7,004 bases of DNA from the NCBI GenBank assembly GCA_027069645.1, contig JALXEI010000102.1, forward strand, positions 1-7,004, given 5' to 3'. Position 1 is the stretch's first letter; each line of letters starts with the position of its first letter. Positions 6,528 through 7,004 of the stretch are shown here, piece after piece. The position numbers and the translations under genes are program-made. Origin of the DNA: Hyphomicrobiales bacterium. GTDB taxonomy: Bacteria; Pseudomonadota; Alphaproteobacteria; Rhizobiales; JAKIUO01. The notes beneath the pieces are model-generated. The model searched no databases. It was not told the DNA's origin and saw nothing but the letters and a program-made list of their open reading frames with translations.

Positions 6528-7004
6528 CAGCGGGCCCCTTTCTCGTTCTGACGAGGGGAGTCGGCAGCTTCGGGTTGTTGCTGTTGCGAACGGGCTGTGC
6601 GATTCGACTTCCGGCCTGTTGCAGCGCCCGGCAGGTTCGGGCCGAGGCGGGCATAAAGGGCCAGCAGGGCTTCATTGGCCGGTCGGTCGGTATGGTGAAC
6701 CATAAAGCTGAAGCTGTGGTTGCGCGCCGTTTGCTCAATTGTTTCCCGGTGCAGGGCGAGGCGTCTTTGATATTCTGCGCGCAATTCCTGGGCCTTGCCG
6801 GCGAGAACCGAAAGCTTGCCATCCATGCTTTCGAACAGGACCCGCCCCTTGTAGGGAAGCGTCTCCTCGGCCGGGTCAAGAATTTGCACCAGATGGCCCC
6901 TGATCCCCCGCCCCGACAGTGTCCTGATCATCTGTGTGACCTGATCGGCAGGGGCAAGAAAATCACTGAACAGAATGATTTCGCCAAAGCGCTTCATCTG
7001 TCGA
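6527..7004 (-). CDS. DUF58 domain-containing protein (C-terminal part, 5' end outside window)
   Basis: The frame is open from the right edge to a TGA at 6529-6527, giving about 158 residues. The ATG at 6997 is internal, because the preceding codons read R-Q in frame and DUF58 proteins are normally about 300 residues. The visible part matches the C-terminal, vWA-like half of DUF58 (PF01882): 'ILFSDFLAP' with the S-D pair of a vWA metal motif, 'GRGIRGHLVQILDPAEETLP', 'YKGRVLFES', then 'LRAEYQRRLALHRETI' and a final 'LLALYARL'. About 36 hydrophilic residues follow the domain, with four consecutive glutamines and many Asn, Ser and Arg; this tail seems longer than usual. No transmembrane helix is visible, so it is probably cytoplasmic. 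DUF58 proteins are typically encoded next to MoxR AAA+ ATPases and are thought to be their partners; the ATPase gene would be expected further right. The stop overlaps the next start by one base (TGATG). Confidence 0.9.
   Translation of the reverse strand, partial: RQMKRFGEIILFSDFLAPADQVTQMIRTLSGRGIRGHLVQILDPAEETLPYKGRVLFESMDGKLSVLAGKAQELRAEYQRRLALHRETIEQTARNHSFSFMVHHTDRPANEALLALYARLGPNLPGAATGRKSNRTARSQQQQPEAADSPRQNEKGAR
6535..6540 (-). promoter_or_regulatory. Ribosome binding site of the DUF4159 gene, inside the DUF58 coding end
   Basis: AAGGGG on the minus strand lies 7 bases before the ATG at 6527 and within the last codons of the DUF58 gene. With the one-base TGATG stop/start overlap, this fixes the start of the DUF4159 protein and indicates coupled translation from one message. 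Confidence 0.75.

Noticed and set aside
6568..6595. CAA/CAG-type short repeat encoding glutamines
   Set aside because: Only four glutamine codons with mixed flanks; too short for a meaningful tandem repeat.

Overview
The window looks like chromosomal DNA of an alphaproteobacterium. GalU carries the N-terminal signature and the 'LLLPDM' motif usual in that class, and the three genes upstream of it form the DUF58 / BatA-DUF4159 / amidotransferase-like set common in alphaproteobacterial genomes. Base composition is moderately GC-rich and coding density is very high. I cannot name a genus.

Layout. (1) Positions 2-439, plus strand: the C-terminal 145 residues of an outer-membrane beta-barrel protein of the BBP2 type; its 5' part lies outside the window. 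(2) Converging on it with a 6-base gap, everything else is on the minus strand. In transcription order these genes are: the C-terminal half of a DUF58 protein (7004-6527, cut by the window edge); a 975-residue BatA-like/DUF4159 membrane protein (6527-3600); a 703-residue membrane protein with a von Willebrand A (vWA) domain and a class I amidotransferase-like domain (3587-1476); and galU (best start 1351, end 446). An AT-rich gap of about 124 bases separates galU from the gene upstream and holds two direct repeats exactly 21 bp apart, probably a galU promoter or operator.

How the genes fit together. DUF58, BatA/DUF4159 and the vWA/amidotransferase-like protein are tightly coupled (TGATG stop/start overlap, then a 12-base gap with the ribosome site touching the stop codon). 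Such sets normally travel with a MoxR-type AAA+ ATPase, expected just beyond the right edge. Topology reasoning puts the large domains of both membrane proteins in the periplasm and DUF58 in the cytoplasm, so the set looks like an inner-membrane envelope-maintenance complex of unknown substrate. GalU makes UDP-glucose for envelope polysaccharides. The BBP2 barrel family often sits in exopolysaccharide loci, so the left side also points to the cell surface.

I saw no mobile elements, CRISPR arrays, tRNAs or rRNAs. No wholly new system is evident. The points most worth a second look are a signal-peptide-like segment inside the DUF4159 protein, the almost complete absence of cysteine from the module, an intact metal site in one vWA domain beside a degenerate one in the next, and the 21-bp direct repeats before galU.
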